Assembly (NCBI GenBank): GCA_016199495.1
Contig: JACQGQ010000073.1
Location: 1 to 35,487, forward strand
From: Chloroflexota bacterium
GTDB lineage: Bacteria > Chloroflexota > Dehalococcoidia > Dehalococcoidales > UBA2162
Direction: 5' to 3'
DNA length: 35,487 bases
The notes under the pieces were generated by a model. It was given only the letters and a program-made list of their open reading frames with translations. It was not told the origin of the DNA and did no database searches. Positions 17,096 to 27,360 of this stretch are shown piece by piece. Every line of letters begins with the position of its first letter. Positions within the stretch are counted from its first letter, which is position 1. A program made the translations under genes and the position numbers.

Positions 17096-18489
17096 GAACG
17101 CTTAGTCAAATAACTTCTCTGTGCTGTTTTACTTTTAACAAGCCTAAGCTCCTTTGTGTTCCCAAGCGCAACCATTAGTTCCACTATCTTGCCCCTGTAC
17201 TTGCCATACGCTATAGAGTTTCTATAAGTATTGAGTAAACCATGTAGCTGCCCTTGAGCCCAGTTGTAAAATTTTAGTCGTTCCTCACGCGGTAAGCTAC
17301 GATACATGTTCATTATTTCCACGCGGTTCTCAATTTGTGTTTGGTTGTATGTGTGGATGACAAATAAGTCAAGCTCATCTTGGTATATCCGATTATCAGG
17401 CATGCGAGACAATAACTCAAGTAGAAATGGATAGAAATATATGTTACCATGCGGCCAAGATATATCCATTAGAGAGCGACTTAATGCTTCTCTCATTTCG
17501 GAGTCATGAATGGCCGCGCCCAATTCTACTCCACGTTCAGTTAGGGTTATTCGTCCTCGCGTTTTTTCTTCCAGAAACCCTAGATGTACCAAATAGTTTT
17601 TCTGTTGTCTGATAAAGAGGTCTCTAACATGGGCCTTAGTGTGTTTTGAAGCGTAGGTTACCCTCGCGTTCTTGATTATGAAATTGGCATTATTGATTCC
17701 TAATTTTGTCGTACTTACATCAACATATTCATCTTTTTGATACTGTGGGATTTTCTCAATGGCCCTTATGACTCTGCCTAGTTCCTCTAGTTTGTCAATT
17801 ATTACCACCCCTTGGCTTGGCAGCAAATACCAACCTCTCCATTTCTCAATCCGTCTCGTTATCTTAGGTTGCTCTATGTAGTTCATCCAACCATTCACAA
17901 AGCCTTCCAATTGTTTGTAGTTAGTGCTATGGTCCGGCTTCCCGCTCGGCCTAATAGTGTATCTAATCTTATTTTCGTTCTCAATATTCTTGTAGCTTTC
18001 AATATAATCTTCGTCAATAGTTTCCGAAGAATCCTTGACCGTCTGCCACAATTCAAGGCAGCTCCGGACTTCCTGCTGGCTACCTTCAATCAAAACAGCG
18101 GCCTCAACATTATCTTTAAGCCCGGAAACGCTGAGGTTAGGAGAGCCAACACAAACTACACAGTTACCGTCGGCATAATCTATGATCCAAAGCTTTGGAT
18201 GATAGCCTCTTCTCTTCGTGCCTCGAAAAACAGATAGTGAGCAATTAATGTCGAGTAACTTCTGCAGTGCCTCACTCTCTGATATGCCCATATCATCACC
18301 AAATATTATGTCTACCGGGACCTTGTGAGAAATCAATTTTTGCAGATCTTTCTGTAACAGGACTACTCCCGACTTCATCAGAAATGACACTGCAAGCCTA
18401 ACCTTGAGGACGTTCTTCTTTGTCAGTTTGCTATGAAGCTGCTCAAATATGTTGACCGAAGTTTCGTTTGACAAAAAAGTGATATTCAT
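17092..18489 (-). CDS. Phospholipase D-like nuclease, probable restriction endonuclease
   Basis: YHPKLWIIDYADGNCVVCVGSPNLSVSGLKDNVEAAVLIEG (single HxK...GSxNxS motif), winged-helix-like segment RGRITLTERGVELGAAI; converges on the methyltransferase gene. Confidence 0.8.
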   Translation of the reverse strand: MNITFLSNETSVNIFEQLHSKLTKKNVLKVRLAVSFLMKSGVVLLQKDLQKLISHKVPVDIIFGDDMGISESEALQKLLDINCSLSVFRGTKRRGYHPKLWIIDYADGNCVVCVGSPNLSVSGLKDNVEAAVLIEGSQQEVRSCLELWQTVKDSSETIDEDYIESYKNIENENKIRYTIRPSGKPDHSTNYKQLEGFVNGWMNYIEQPKITRRIEKWRGWYLLPSQGVVIIDKLEELGRVIRAIEKIPQYQKDEYVDVSTTKLGINNANFIIKNARVTYASKHTKAHVRDLFIRQQKNYLVHLGFLEEKTRGRITLTERGVELGAAIHDSEMREALSRSLMDISWPHGNIYFYPFLLELLSRMPDNRIYQDELDLFVIHTYNQTQIENRVEIMNMYRSLPREERLKFYNWAQGQLHGLLNTYRNSIAYGKYRGKIVELMVALGNTKELRLVKSKTAQRSYLTKRS

Positions 18490-18580
18490 ATTATTTCTCC
18501 TCCTCCTTTATTTTAGTCTTGCTTGCAGCCACTTGCGTTGTCTTCTCCAAATCTGCCTTGGCTAACCCAATTTAGCCAAT

Positions 18581-18615
18581 ACTATATCACAAACCTGTGG
18601 CAAGGTGGAATGTGG
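18581..18615 (+). repeat. 35-bp perfect direct repeat, right copy
   Basis: Identical to 15973..16007. The flanking 11-mer ccttggctaac is also conserved at the same offset (15948 and 18556). Confidence 0.95.
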
Positions 18616-18917
18616 CTGTAGCCGGGGTGGGGACAGACTTTATAACAAGGCTTAAAGATGGAGGTAATGATTTAGCGGTTATCTGCCTTGCCAGTACTAT
18701 TGTACTATCGTAAATGTCCTAAAGTACTATTCAGGTGATACTAATGAACTATTGGTAAAAGCGGGGACAGGGTTTACTATTAGTCTAGAGAAGTACAAAT
18801 CTACCTGGTTTGTGTTGACAAGCAACTAAAGTCTGAGCTAAGAGGAGCGCTATCCCTATTTCGAATAATCAGGAAGACGGATATATCGGTGCTGAAGAGA
18901 AAGACAATGAAGACCGC

Positions 18918-20522
18918 TTGGGTCAGAAGTTATACTGGAAAAGATTGCCAGGAGGTGGGAACATGGTGGTACAACGAGAAATTTTAGAAAGCCTTCAACC
19001 CCTGTCAGGCGTGCCCAATATCAAACGCGAGGTTTTAGAACTGGTCCCGGAGGCGACCGCCCGGAAGTTTAATGTGATACCTCTGGAGGTCAACGGTAAA
19101 GTCCTGCGTTTAGCCATGACAAACCCGAGCGATATCACAGTTGCCGATACACTGAGTGCGCTCACCAACCTGTGTGTCGAGCCCGTGGCAGTCAGTGCTG
19201 AGAAGATTCAGGAGGTGCTCGATTTTTACTATAAGTCCTCTGAGGAAGATTCTAGCGAGGACTCCTATCAGGAAATAGAGAGGCAGCTCTCCAGAATTAA
19301 GTCACCCAGTATCATAGATGGGGAACAAACTATAGTAATAGGAGAAGATGATTCGCCGATAATCAGGGCTTTCTCGCTTATCCTGGAAGATGCGGTGAGA
19401 GCTGGTGCTTCTGACATTCATTTGCAAACCCAAAAACATGAACTACTGGTGCGCTACCGTATCGATGGTGTTCTTCACGATGTCCTCAGCTTACCTCTGC
19501 ACACAGCCAGGTTACTTATCTCCAGAATTAAAATCCTGGCTAACTTGAATATTGCTGACCATCATCATCCTCAGGACGGGCAGTTAGCTATTGAAAGAAA
19601 CGGGCCGAACGGGCACAAGAAGAGAATAGATATTCGTGTGGCTACTATGCCCTCGGCACATGGCGAAACAGCCGCCTTACGGCTCCTTGATAACTCTAAA
19701 GTTGTCATAGACTTAACCGAATTGGGATTCCGTGCGGAGAGTCTAGCACAGTATCGGGAGATGCTCCGGGCTCCTTATGGTATGATATTGGTCAGTGGTC
19801 CTACTGGTGCTGGCAAAACGACCACTCTGTATGCTTCACTCAATAGTCTCGACTACTGGCAGAGGAATATTATCACTATTGAAGACCCGATAGAATACGA
19901 GTTTTATCACATTACCCAGATGCAGGTTAACGTACAGGCCGGGTTGACTTTTGCTAAGGGGCTCAGGTCCACATTACGGGCTGACCCTGACGTGATACTA
20001 ATTGGCGAGATACGCGATGCCGAAACAGCCCAGATTGCTATGCAGGCAGCTCTCACCGGGCACCTGGTACTATCTTCAATCCATGCCAATGACGCCGTAA
20101 GCGTGGTTTCTCGCCTGCTTGATTTGGGAATCGAACCGTTTTTAATATCCTCGGCGCTTGTTGGCGTTGTTTCGCAGCGTATGGTACGAAAAATTTGCCC
20201 CAATTGCGCTCGGAACGTCAAGGTTTCTCTGGTAGAGCAGATGGCTTATGCCGCGGACTGTGCTGAGGAACGGTCTGAATTCCTTTATGGAGCCGGTTGC
20301 GAACTATGCAACTCTGGCTACCGGAAAAGAACCGCCCTTTTTGAAACAATGCGTATCAGCGATAAAATAAGAACCATCATTGTGAATCGGGGTTCCATGC
20401 CCGAGCTAAAAGCTCAGGCTCTCAAAGAAGGGATGATACCACTAAGAAAGGATGGCATGCTGAAGGTGAAGGAAAATATAACCACCCCTTCAGAAGTACT
20501 GCAAAATGCTTACTCAATATAG
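18918..20522 (+). CDS. GspE/PilB-family secretion/pilus assembly ATPase
   Basis: MshEN-like N-terminus; GPTGAGKTTTLYASL, LIGEIRDAETAQIAMQAALTGHLVLSSIHANDA; CPNC/CELC zinc site. Start ambiguous (TTG 18918, ATG 18963, or further upstream). Confidence 0.93.
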   Translation: MGQKLYWKRLPGGGNMVVQREILESLQPLSGVPNIKREVLELVPEATARKFNVIPLEVNGKVLRLAMTNPSDITVADTLSALTNLCVEPVAVSAEKIQEVLDFYYKSSEEDSSEDSYQEIERQLSRIKSPSIIDGEQTIVIGEDDSPIIRAFSLILEDAVRAGASDIHLQTQKHELLVRYRIDGVLHDVLSLPLHTARLLISRIKILANLNIADHHHPQDGQLAIERNGPNGHKKRIDIRVATMPSAHGETAALRLLDNSKVVIDLTELGFRAESLAQYREMLRAPYGMILVSGPTGAGKTTTLYASLNSLDYWQRNIITIEDPIEYEFYHITQMQVNVQAGLTFAKGLRSTLRADPDVILIGEIRDAETAQIAMQAALTGHLVLSSIHANDAVSVVSRLLDLGIEPFLISSALVGVVSQRMVRKICPNCARNVKVSLVEQMAYAADCAEERSEFLYGAGCELCNSGYRKRTALFETMRISDKIRTIIVNRGSMPELKAQALKEGMIPLRKDGMLKVKENITTPSEVLQNAYSI

Positions 20523-20723
20523 CAGAATAGGATGGCACACAACTTGGGTATGTCACTTCGTGACTAACCTCTAACGTGTCCAACTATTCTTTAAATCCTT
20601 TCATTGGTTGTCTGTAACCGGGCAATTTCAGACGCGGGAGCTTCAGTGCAGTGCTCTCTCGAGAGCCGGCCAATGTCTCAGCATATAGACATATAGAGAT
20701 GAATCCTTACCGGCGGAATGTGG

Positions 20724-21473
20724 TTACGACTTGGCTGCCGGGGAGTAGCCCAATTTGTCGACCAGCCAGCCCTTGAGCCGGTCGGCTAGCTCCTGATGGC
20801 ATTCCCTGAGGAAGTGGCCGCAGCCCTGGTAGATTACCAGTTCTTTGGGTTCCCTGGCCCACTGGTAGATGTCTTCCGAGCAGCGGACGGGCAGGTTTCG
20901 GTCTCGCTCCCCGTGAATTAGCAAGAGCGGCCTCGGTGATAGCTCGTGCACCCGATGGGCGCCAAAGGTCTGGCTGGCCAGCCCCACCACCGCCTTCACC
21001 TGGTGGCTCATCGTGCCGGCCATGATGACCACGGCCCCGCCGAAGGAATGGCCGACCAGGGCAACCTTATCCACCCCTTTTTGCTGGAAAAAATCAACGC
21101 CTACCAGCACATCGAGGACGCACTGGTTGAAATCCCCGGGCAGACGGTAATCGAGGCGCAGCGAGCTGAGCCCCTGGTAGATGAGCTGCTGGCTTAACGT
21201 GTCAAAAATGCCGAAAGAGGGACCGTCAAGCCCGCCCCGAGAGCCACAGACCCAGACCACCCCGCTGGCGCCCGCGGCCGGGTGAAATATCGCCTCGATG
21301 TCACCACGGGCGGTAGTGAGGGTGACACGCGCCTTGGCGCCGCTCAGGGGCTGACTCTCTACCCTGACGAGCTCAAGCTTGCTTTTGTTGTCCACTCTTG
21401 TCCGCCTGCTGGCATCGGATGAATCATTCATAAGTTTCAAAGGATAGCATGTCCTGGTGCCGTTTGGCAACAC
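20724..21473 (-). CDS. Alpha/beta hydrolase (dienelactone-hydrolase-like)
   Basis: VALVGHSFGGAVVIMAG, LLIHGERDRNLPV, GCGHFLREC. Confidence 0.85.
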   Translation of the reverse strand: MLPNGTRTCYPLKLMNDSSDASRRTRVDNKSKLELVRVESQPLSGAKARVTLTTARGDIEAIFHPAAGASGVVWVCGSRGGLDGPSFGIFDTLSQQLIYQGLSSLRLDYRLPGDFNQCVLDVLVGVDFFQQKGVDKVALVGHSFGGAVVIMAGTMSHQVKAVVGLASQTFGAHRVHELSPRPLLLIHGERDRNLPVRCSEDIYQWAREPKELVIYQGCGHFLRECHQELADRLKGWLVDKLGYSPAAKS

Positions 21474-21604
21474 AATCCGGATAAAAAACCTGGGGGGTGA
21501 GATTATCCCGGTCAGAAAATCTAACGGGGTTGATAAGCAATCTCAACCGGCTGCTTGTGCATTACGTCTAAAATAGCTATCAGCCGGAGCTTACGGGGAC
21601 AATT

Positions 21605-22930
21605 TTAAGAATACCTCTTAGGAGGGGTGGGGCGTGGTATAAAGAGGAAGAGTACTCCGGAAAGGACAATCATGACGAGGAAGATGTAGAAAGCCCGACT
21701 GTAGCTTTGCGAAACATCGTAGAGGTAACCGGCTAAAATTGGCGCTGTCACCGCGCCTATCATAGATAGGGGCATCGTCAACCCGCCGATGGTGGCGAAA
21801 TTACGGCGGCCAAATAGGTCGGCCCTCAGGGCAATGGTCAGAGGGATTACCCCCCCATAGCTTAGTCCATAGATGACGATGTAGAGATATAACAATGGTA
21901 AGGTATTAGCCTGAATAAAGATAAATACTCCGGCACCCTGCACGAAGCAAAGCAGTGCCAGGAGAATCTTTTTACTGAACCGGTCACCCAGCCAGCCGAA
22001 CAGTAATCGGCCAGGGATACTTATCAATATCATCAGTCCCAGCACCGCTGAGGCGGTTTGGTAGGAAATACCCATATCCACCAGGTGGGGAATCTGATGT
22101 ACCACGATGGCGCTCAGGATAAATGACCTCAACATCATAGCGATAGCATAGGTCCAGAAGGAGCCTGTTTTCAGTGCTTCCCGAACGGTGAAATCGACTT
22201 CTTCGGTAGTGAATTCCGTTTCTAGAGACAGACTTTCCTGTGTGCCCGGTTGGCCATCGGGCTGTAATCCCATTTCTTCAGGGCTGTTTTTAATCAGCAG
22301 GCTCAGGGTAAGGGGGATTGCCAGCGTCGCCAGCCCGATAAAGATGACTGCCCACCGCCAGCCAAACTGAGTAATGAGAAAGGCAATCAGGGGTAGGAAT
22401 AGGGCGCCACCAATACCGTTACCTGAAAGTAAGATGGCGAAGGCACGTCCTCTTTTTCTAATAAACCACCGGGCCACGGCCGCTTGGGGGGCATTATTGT
22501 AGCCCAGGCTAAAGCCCATAGATAGGAGTAGACCAAAGATAAGGTACAGGCTCAAAAGACTGTTGACTAGCGATAGTGCCATAAAACCAATACCAGCGAT
22601 TGTCACGCCGATGAGCAGTATCCTTCGGGGGCTGAACTTGTCAACCAGCCAGCCAGCAATTGGTCCTTGAAGTCCCCCCTCTAGCCGGGATAGTGAAGAG
22701 ACACCGGCCATGGCTGCCCGTGGCCAACCAAATTCGGCAATCATGGGGTTGAAGAAGGCGCTGAATCCGTAGAAAATTGTACCGGCACCAAAAGCGCCGA
22801 TTACGGTACCTGCTACCACCACCCACCACCCATAAAAAACCTTCTTACTCCTGGCTTTCACCTGACTGATAATGTCTAAATTCAACGGGTTCTTTCTCCT
22901 GAGTAAGAACAATCTGCCTGGGTAACACAA
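21605..22930 (-). CDS. MFS transporter (paralog 2 of 3)
   Basis: KVFYGWWVVVAGTVIGAFGAGTIFYGFSAFFNPMIAEFGWPRAAMAGVSSLSRLEGGLQGP; parallels ORF 1776..3074. True start probably internal. Confidence 0.9.
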   Translation of the reverse strand: MCYPGRLFLLRRKNPLNLDIISQVKARSKKVFYGWWVVVAGTVIGAFGAGTIFYGFSAFFNPMIAEFGWPRAAMAGVSSLSRLEGGLQGPIAGWLVDKFSPRRILLIGVTIAGIGFMALSLVNSLLSLYLIFGLLLSMGFSLGYNNAPQAAVARWFIRKRGRAFAILLSGNGIGGALFLPLIAFLITQFGWRWAVIFIGLATLAIPLTLSLLIKNSPEEMGLQPDGQPGTQESLSLETEFTTEEVDFTVREALKTGSFWTYAIAMMLRSFILSAIVVHQIPHLVDMGISYQTASAVLGLMILISIPGRLLFGWLGDRFSKKILLALLCFVQGAGVFIFIQANTLPLLYLYIVIYGLSYGGVIPLTIALRADLFGRRNFATIGGLTMPLSMIGAVTAPILAGYLYDVSQSYSRAFYIFLVMIVLSGVLFLFIPRPTPPKRYS

Positions 22931-22993
22931 GGGCTACGGGGTCTTGCCAGCCACATTTGCTAATAGTCAAGGGAATAAATGAAATCCCCTAGC

Positions 22994-23039
22994 ACTATAT
23001 CATAAATCTGTGCGCTGCGGAATGTAGTTACGGCTTTGG
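22994..23039 (+). repeat. Diverged third copy of the actatatca... element
   Basis: actatatcataaatctgtgcgctgcggaatgtagttacggctttgg, similar to 15973.. and 18581.. Confidence 0.7.
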
Positions 23040-23197
23040 GGAGGGAGACGGGGTGGGCTTGTTTCTGCCCTTGTTACGCTTTAGCTTTAGATGCTAAAAT
23101 GAAATGGCAGGATAGGGGTTTTCTGCCGGCAAACAATGCTGGCAGAAGAATTTTGTCGGCCTACCTTCGAAAAGATGGCGGCCAGATAGGGTGAAAA

Positions 23198-26056
23198 ATG
23201 CCGTTAGATGCCATAGTGGTCAAAGGGGCGCGTGAGCACAACCTCAAGAACGTAGATGTGGTTATCCCGCGGGATAAGCTGGTAGTTATTACCGGTGTTT
23301 CCGGCTCAGGGAAGAGTTCGCTGGCGTTTGATACCATCTACGCCGAGGGGCAGCGCCGTTATGTGGAATCTCTCTCCGCCTATGCCCGCCAGTTTCTGGG
23401 CAGGATGGAAAAGCCCGAGGTCGATTATATTGAAGGGTTAAGCCCGGCCATCTCGATTGACCAGAAGGGTGCCAGTAGGAATCCACGTTCGACAATGGGT
23501 ACGGTAACCGAGGTCTATGATTACCTGCGCCTGCTTTTTGCCAGGGTGGGTCACCCCCATTGCCCCAGGTGCGGGCGAGAGATTGCCAGTCAAACAGTGC
23601 AGCAGATTGTCGATGCTATTCAGGCTCTACCTGAAAACACGCGGATTATGGTGATGGCACCGCTGGTTAGAGACCGCAAGGGTGAATACCAGGTGGTCTT
23701 TGATGATTTGCGTAAGGCGGGCTACGTCAGAGTGCGGGTCGATGGGCACATCTATGACCTGTCTGAGGAGTTGCAACTTGATAAGAATAAAAAGCACTCC
23801 ATCGAGGTGGTCGTGGATAGATTAGTCGCCGGGGAAAACGGTAGCCAGAGCCGCCTGGCTGATTCAGTGGAGACGGCGCTCAAGCTTGGCGCCGGTGTGG
23901 TGCTGGTGTCTATTGTTGATGGCGAGGAGTTGCTCTTCTCGGAGCATTTTGCCTGTGTCTATTGCGGGATTAGCCTGGGTGAGATTGCTCCCAGAACATT
24001 TAGCTTTAATAGCCCTCATGGTGCCTGTCCTGCCTGCACCGGCCTCGGTATTAAGCTGGAGATAGACCCTGAGTTGATTATTCCCAACAAGGAACTCTCC
24101 ATAGCTGAGGGGGCAATACATCCCGGCTGGTGGTTCTCCTGGCATGCCCATGAGCTGGAGGTATTGGCCAGGCGGTATGATTTCTCAACGTACCAGCCGG
24201 TTAAGGAGTTGAGTGAACATCACCTTAAACTGGTGCTCTATGGGGAAGAGGGGAAGCTGGTGAAACACAGGAATCGTTACGGTCGGGTCAGGGAACATTT
24301 CACCGGCTATGAGGGGGTGATTCCCTATTTAGAACGCCTCAGTCGGGATACGCAGTCGGAGCGCACCCGGGTTGAGATTGGGCGCCATATGACGTCGACA
24401 CCATGCCCGGTTTGCCAGGGTAAGCGCCTTAAACCGGAGTCACTGGCGGTAACTATCGACGATAAAAATATCGTTGATGTTAGCTCACTGTCAGTTACTC
24501 AGGCATTGGAGTGGGTATCGGTTCTGGGCAGTGATGGTAACCAGGCTATCCTTACCGAGCGTGAGCAGATGATAGCTCACCAGATTCTGAAAGAGATTCA
24601 AGCTCGTCTGGGTTTTCTCATGAATGTCGGTTTGAGCTATCTTACCCTTGACCGTCCTTCAGCTACCCTGAGTGGTGGCGAGGGGCAACGAATTCGCCTG
24701 GCTACCCAGATTGGCAGCGGGCTGATGGGTGTCCTTTATATTTGCGATGAGCCGACAGTGGGTTTACACCCGGCCGATGGCTCCCGTTTGATTGAGACCC
24801 TGAAGAAGCTGAGGGATTTGGGGAATACCGTATTGACGGTGGAACATGATGAAGCGATGATGCGGGCGGCCGACCATATTATCGATATGGGGCCCGGGGC
24901 CGGGGAGCATGGCGGGCAAATTGTCGCCGCGGGGACGGTTACCGATATTATGAACTCAAGGGAGTCAATAACCGGTCAGTATCTCAGCGGGGTGAAGCAA
25001 ATCCCCCTGCCGCCGCAGCGCCGCCCCGGCTCGGGCGAGGAGATAGTCATCAAGGGAGCCAGGCAAAATAACCTGAAGAATATCGATGTCCATATCCCCC
25101 TGGGTAAATTTGTGGCTATCACCGGGGTTTCCGGTAGTGGTAAGAGCAGTCTTATCGATGAAGTTATGTCTAAGAAGCTGGCACAGCTCCTTTACCGGTC
25201 GAGGGAGAAGGCCGGTGCTTGTGACGGTATTAGCGGTGTCGAGCATATTGATAAGGTGGTCAATATCGACCAGTCGGCTATCGGGCGTACCCCTCGCAGT
25301 AATCCGGCTACCTATAGCGGCACCTTTACCCCTATCCGTGAGCTTTTTGCCACTGTTCCTGAAGCCCGGCTGCGGGGCTATGCTCCCGGCCGCTTCTCGT
25401 TCAATGTTAAGGGTGGGCGCTGTGAAGCTTGTGGCGGGGAGGGTTTTATTCAGATTGAGATGCAGTTTTTGCCTGATGTGACCGTCCCCTGCGAAGTCTG
25501 CCAGGGAAAGCGTTACAACCGTGAGGCCCTGGAGATTAAATTTAAGGACAGAAATATAGCCGAGGTGCTGGCTATGTCGGTCGAGCAAGCCCTAGTTTTC
25601 TTCGAGCATTTCCCCAGAGTCAGGAGTAAGCTGGAGACCCTGCGTGATGTCGGACTGGGCTATATTCGTTTAGGTCAGCCAGCGCCGACTCTTTCCGGTG
25701 GCGAGGCGCAGAGGGTAAAACTGGCGACCGAGCTAGCGCGGCGGTCTACCGGACGGACACTCTATATTCTTGATGAGCCGACTACCGGCCTTTCCTTTGC
25801 GGATGTGGCCGCTCTCCTCGGGGTACTACAGCGACTGGTTGATGCTGGTAACACGGTGATTGTCATTGAACATCACCTCGATGTGATTAAGAACGCCGAT
25901 TATATTATTGACCTCGGTCCCGGTGCCGGTGACGAGGGCGGCTATGTGATTGCTACCGGGACGCCTGAGGAGATAGCACAACAGAGCTCTTCAGCTACCG
26001 GATGGTATTTGAGCCGGCTACTGTCTAAGAATGTGGAATATGCTTTGACTGGTTGA
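23198..26056 (+). CDS. uvrA: UvrABC system protein A
   Basis: [69 protein letters not shown]; two ABC domains and Zn-binding CxxC motifs. Confidence 0.98.
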   Translation: MPLDAIVVKGAREHNLKNVDVVIPRDKLVVITGVSGSGKSSLAFDTIYAEGQRRYVESLSAYARQFLGRMEKPEVDYIEGLSPAISIDQKGASRNPRSTMGTVTEVYDYLRLLFARVGHPHCPRCGREIASQTVQQIVDAIQALPENTRIMVMAPLVRDRKGEYQVVFDDLRKAGYVRVRVDGHIYDLSEELQLDKNKKHSIEVVVDRLVAGENGSQSRLADSVETALKLGAGVVLVSIVDGEELLFSEHFACVYCGISLGEIAPRTFSFNSPHGACPACTGLGIKLEIDPELIIPNKELSIAEGAIHPGWWFSWHAHELEVLARRYDFSTYQPVKELSEHHLKLVLYGEEGKLVKHRNRYGRVREHFTGYEGVIPYLERLSRDTQSERTRVEIGRHMTSTPCPVCQGKRLKPESLAVTIDDKNIVDVSSLSVTQALEWVSVLGSDGNQAILTEREQMIAHQILKEIQARLGFLMNVGLSYLTLDRPSATLSGGEGQRIRLATQIGSGLMGVLYICDEPTVGLHPADGSRLIETLKKLRDLGNTVLTVEHDEAMMRAADHIIDMGPGAGEHGGQIVAAGTVTDIMNSRESITGQYLSGVKQIPLPPQRRPGSGEEIVIKGARQNNLKNIDVHIPLGKFVAITGVSGSGKSSLIDEVMSKKLAQLLYRSREKAGACDGISGVEHIDKVVNIDQSAIGRTPRSNPATYSGTFTPIRELFATVPEARLRGYAPGRFSFNVKGGRCEACGGEGFIQIEMQFLPDVTVPCEVCQGKRYNREALEIKFKDRNIAEVLAMSVEQALVFFEHFPRVRSKLETLRDVGLGYIRLGQPAPTLSGGEAQRVKLATELARRSTGRTLYILDEPTTGLSFADVAALLGVLQRLVDAGNTVIVIEHHLDVIKNADYIIDLGPGAGDEGGYVIATGTPEEIAQQSSSATGWYLSRLLSKNVEYALTG

Positions 26057-27360
26057 GTATTGCCTGGCTGGGTATCATCCCTGTTCTGGTAAGCTGCTTC
26101 CGATTGGAGATAAATTTGCCTGACAAAAGACCCGCTGGATTTTTCTATGGTTACGTTGTCGTTGTCGCTGGTCTGGTTGCTTCGGTGTTGCTGGTGGGGG
26201 CTTATACTTCTTTCGGCGTCTTCTTTAAGCCTTTGGCGTCTGAGTTTGGCTGGATGAGGGCGACCACCTCGGCGGCGACATCGATTGCCTCTCTGGTAAT
26301 GGGCTTTTCCGGTATTCCTGCCGGTAGATTAACTGATAAATATGGTCCCCGGATGGTCCTGGTAGCTTGTGGCTTAATTATGGGTTCGGGTATTTTACTA
26401 ATGTCGCAGGTTAATGCTCTCTGGCAACTATATCTCTTCTACGGGGTAATGGTTGGTGCCGGCATGAGTGCTGCCGACGTACCGATAGTAGCCACCGTAG
26501 CCAGATGGTTCGTCAAAAAACGGGGGATGATGATTGGCATTACTAAAGTCGGGGCTGGTATCGGCATTATGGTCGTGCCTTTGTTGGCCAACTGGCTCAT
26601 CTCCGGCTATGGCTGGCGCCAGGCTTATCTCATTATCGGCGCCATTACCCTGGTGGGGATTGTATTAATGGCGCTGCTTTTTAAGCGTGACCCGGGCCAG
26701 ATAGGGGCGCTGCCGGATGGCGCTACCGAGCTAGCGGCCGCCGGGTCGACTATTAAAACTCGCCAGTTTTCGGTGAAGGAGGCAATGGCTACCCGGCAAT
26801 TCTGGATATTTTCCGCAGCCTGGTTCAGCTTTATGTTTTGCATGCAGGTAGTCATGTTGCATATTGTCCCCCACATTACCGACATTGGTATTTCGCCGAC
26901 GATAGCGGCCACCATCGTTGGTGTCATTGGCGGCTTTAGTATTCTCGGCCGGTTTGGCTTGCCCAGTCTGAGCGACAGTTTAGGGACGAAAGCGACGTAT
27001 CTGATTTCCTTTTCTCTTTTAGTCATCTCTCTTGTCTGGTTACAGTTCGCCACCGAGGCCTGGATGTTTTATCTTTTTGCCGCCATCTACGGGACAGCCC
27101 ATGGTGGTAGTTTTGCCTTACTTTCCCCGATGCTGGCCGGGTTGTTCGGGCTGCAATCACTCGGTGCCATACTTGGTGTTACCCTCTTTGCCGGTACCTT
27201 CGGCAGTTTTATCAGCCCGCTGCTCGCCGGCCGGATATTTGATATAATGGGTAATTACCGGCTAGCTTTTTTAATTCTGGTCGTGTTCAGCGTTATCGGA
27301 CTGATACTAATCTCTCTCCTGGCATCGCCCCGCAGCAGAGGAGGCAGAAATGACTCGTGA
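26053..27360 (+). CDS. MFS transporter (paralog 3 of 3)
   Basis: [55 protein letters not shown]. Start probably near 26116. Confidence 0.9.
   Translation: MSIAWLGIIPVLVSCFRLEINLPDKRPAGFFYGYVVVVAGLVASVLLVGAYTSFGVFFKPLASEFGWMRATTSAATSIASLVMGFSGIPAGRLTDKYGPRMVLVACGLIMGSGILLMSQVNALWQLYLFYGVMVGAGMSAADVPIVATVARWFVKKRGMMIGITKVGAGIGIMVVPLLANWLISGYGWRQAYLIIGAITLVGIVLMALLFKRDPGQIGALPDGATELAAAGSTIKTRQFSVKEAMATRQFWIFSAAWFSFMFCMQVVMLHIVPHITDIGISPTIAATIVGVIGGFSILGRFGLPSLSDSLGTKATYLISFSLLVISLVWLQFATEAWMFYLFAAIYGTAHGGSFALLSPMLAGLFGLQSLGAILGVTLFAGTFGSFISPLLAGRIFDIMGNYRLAFLILVVFSVIGLILISLLASPRSRGGRNDS

Noticed and set aside
15973-18615. Classical transposon with the 35-bp repeat as target-site duplication
   Set aside because: No transposase or integrase between the repeats, 35 bp is long for a TSD, and related diverged copies exist elsewhere in the window.
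24965-25588. 207-aa minus-strand ORF
   Set aside because: Antisense to uvrA with no recognizable domain.
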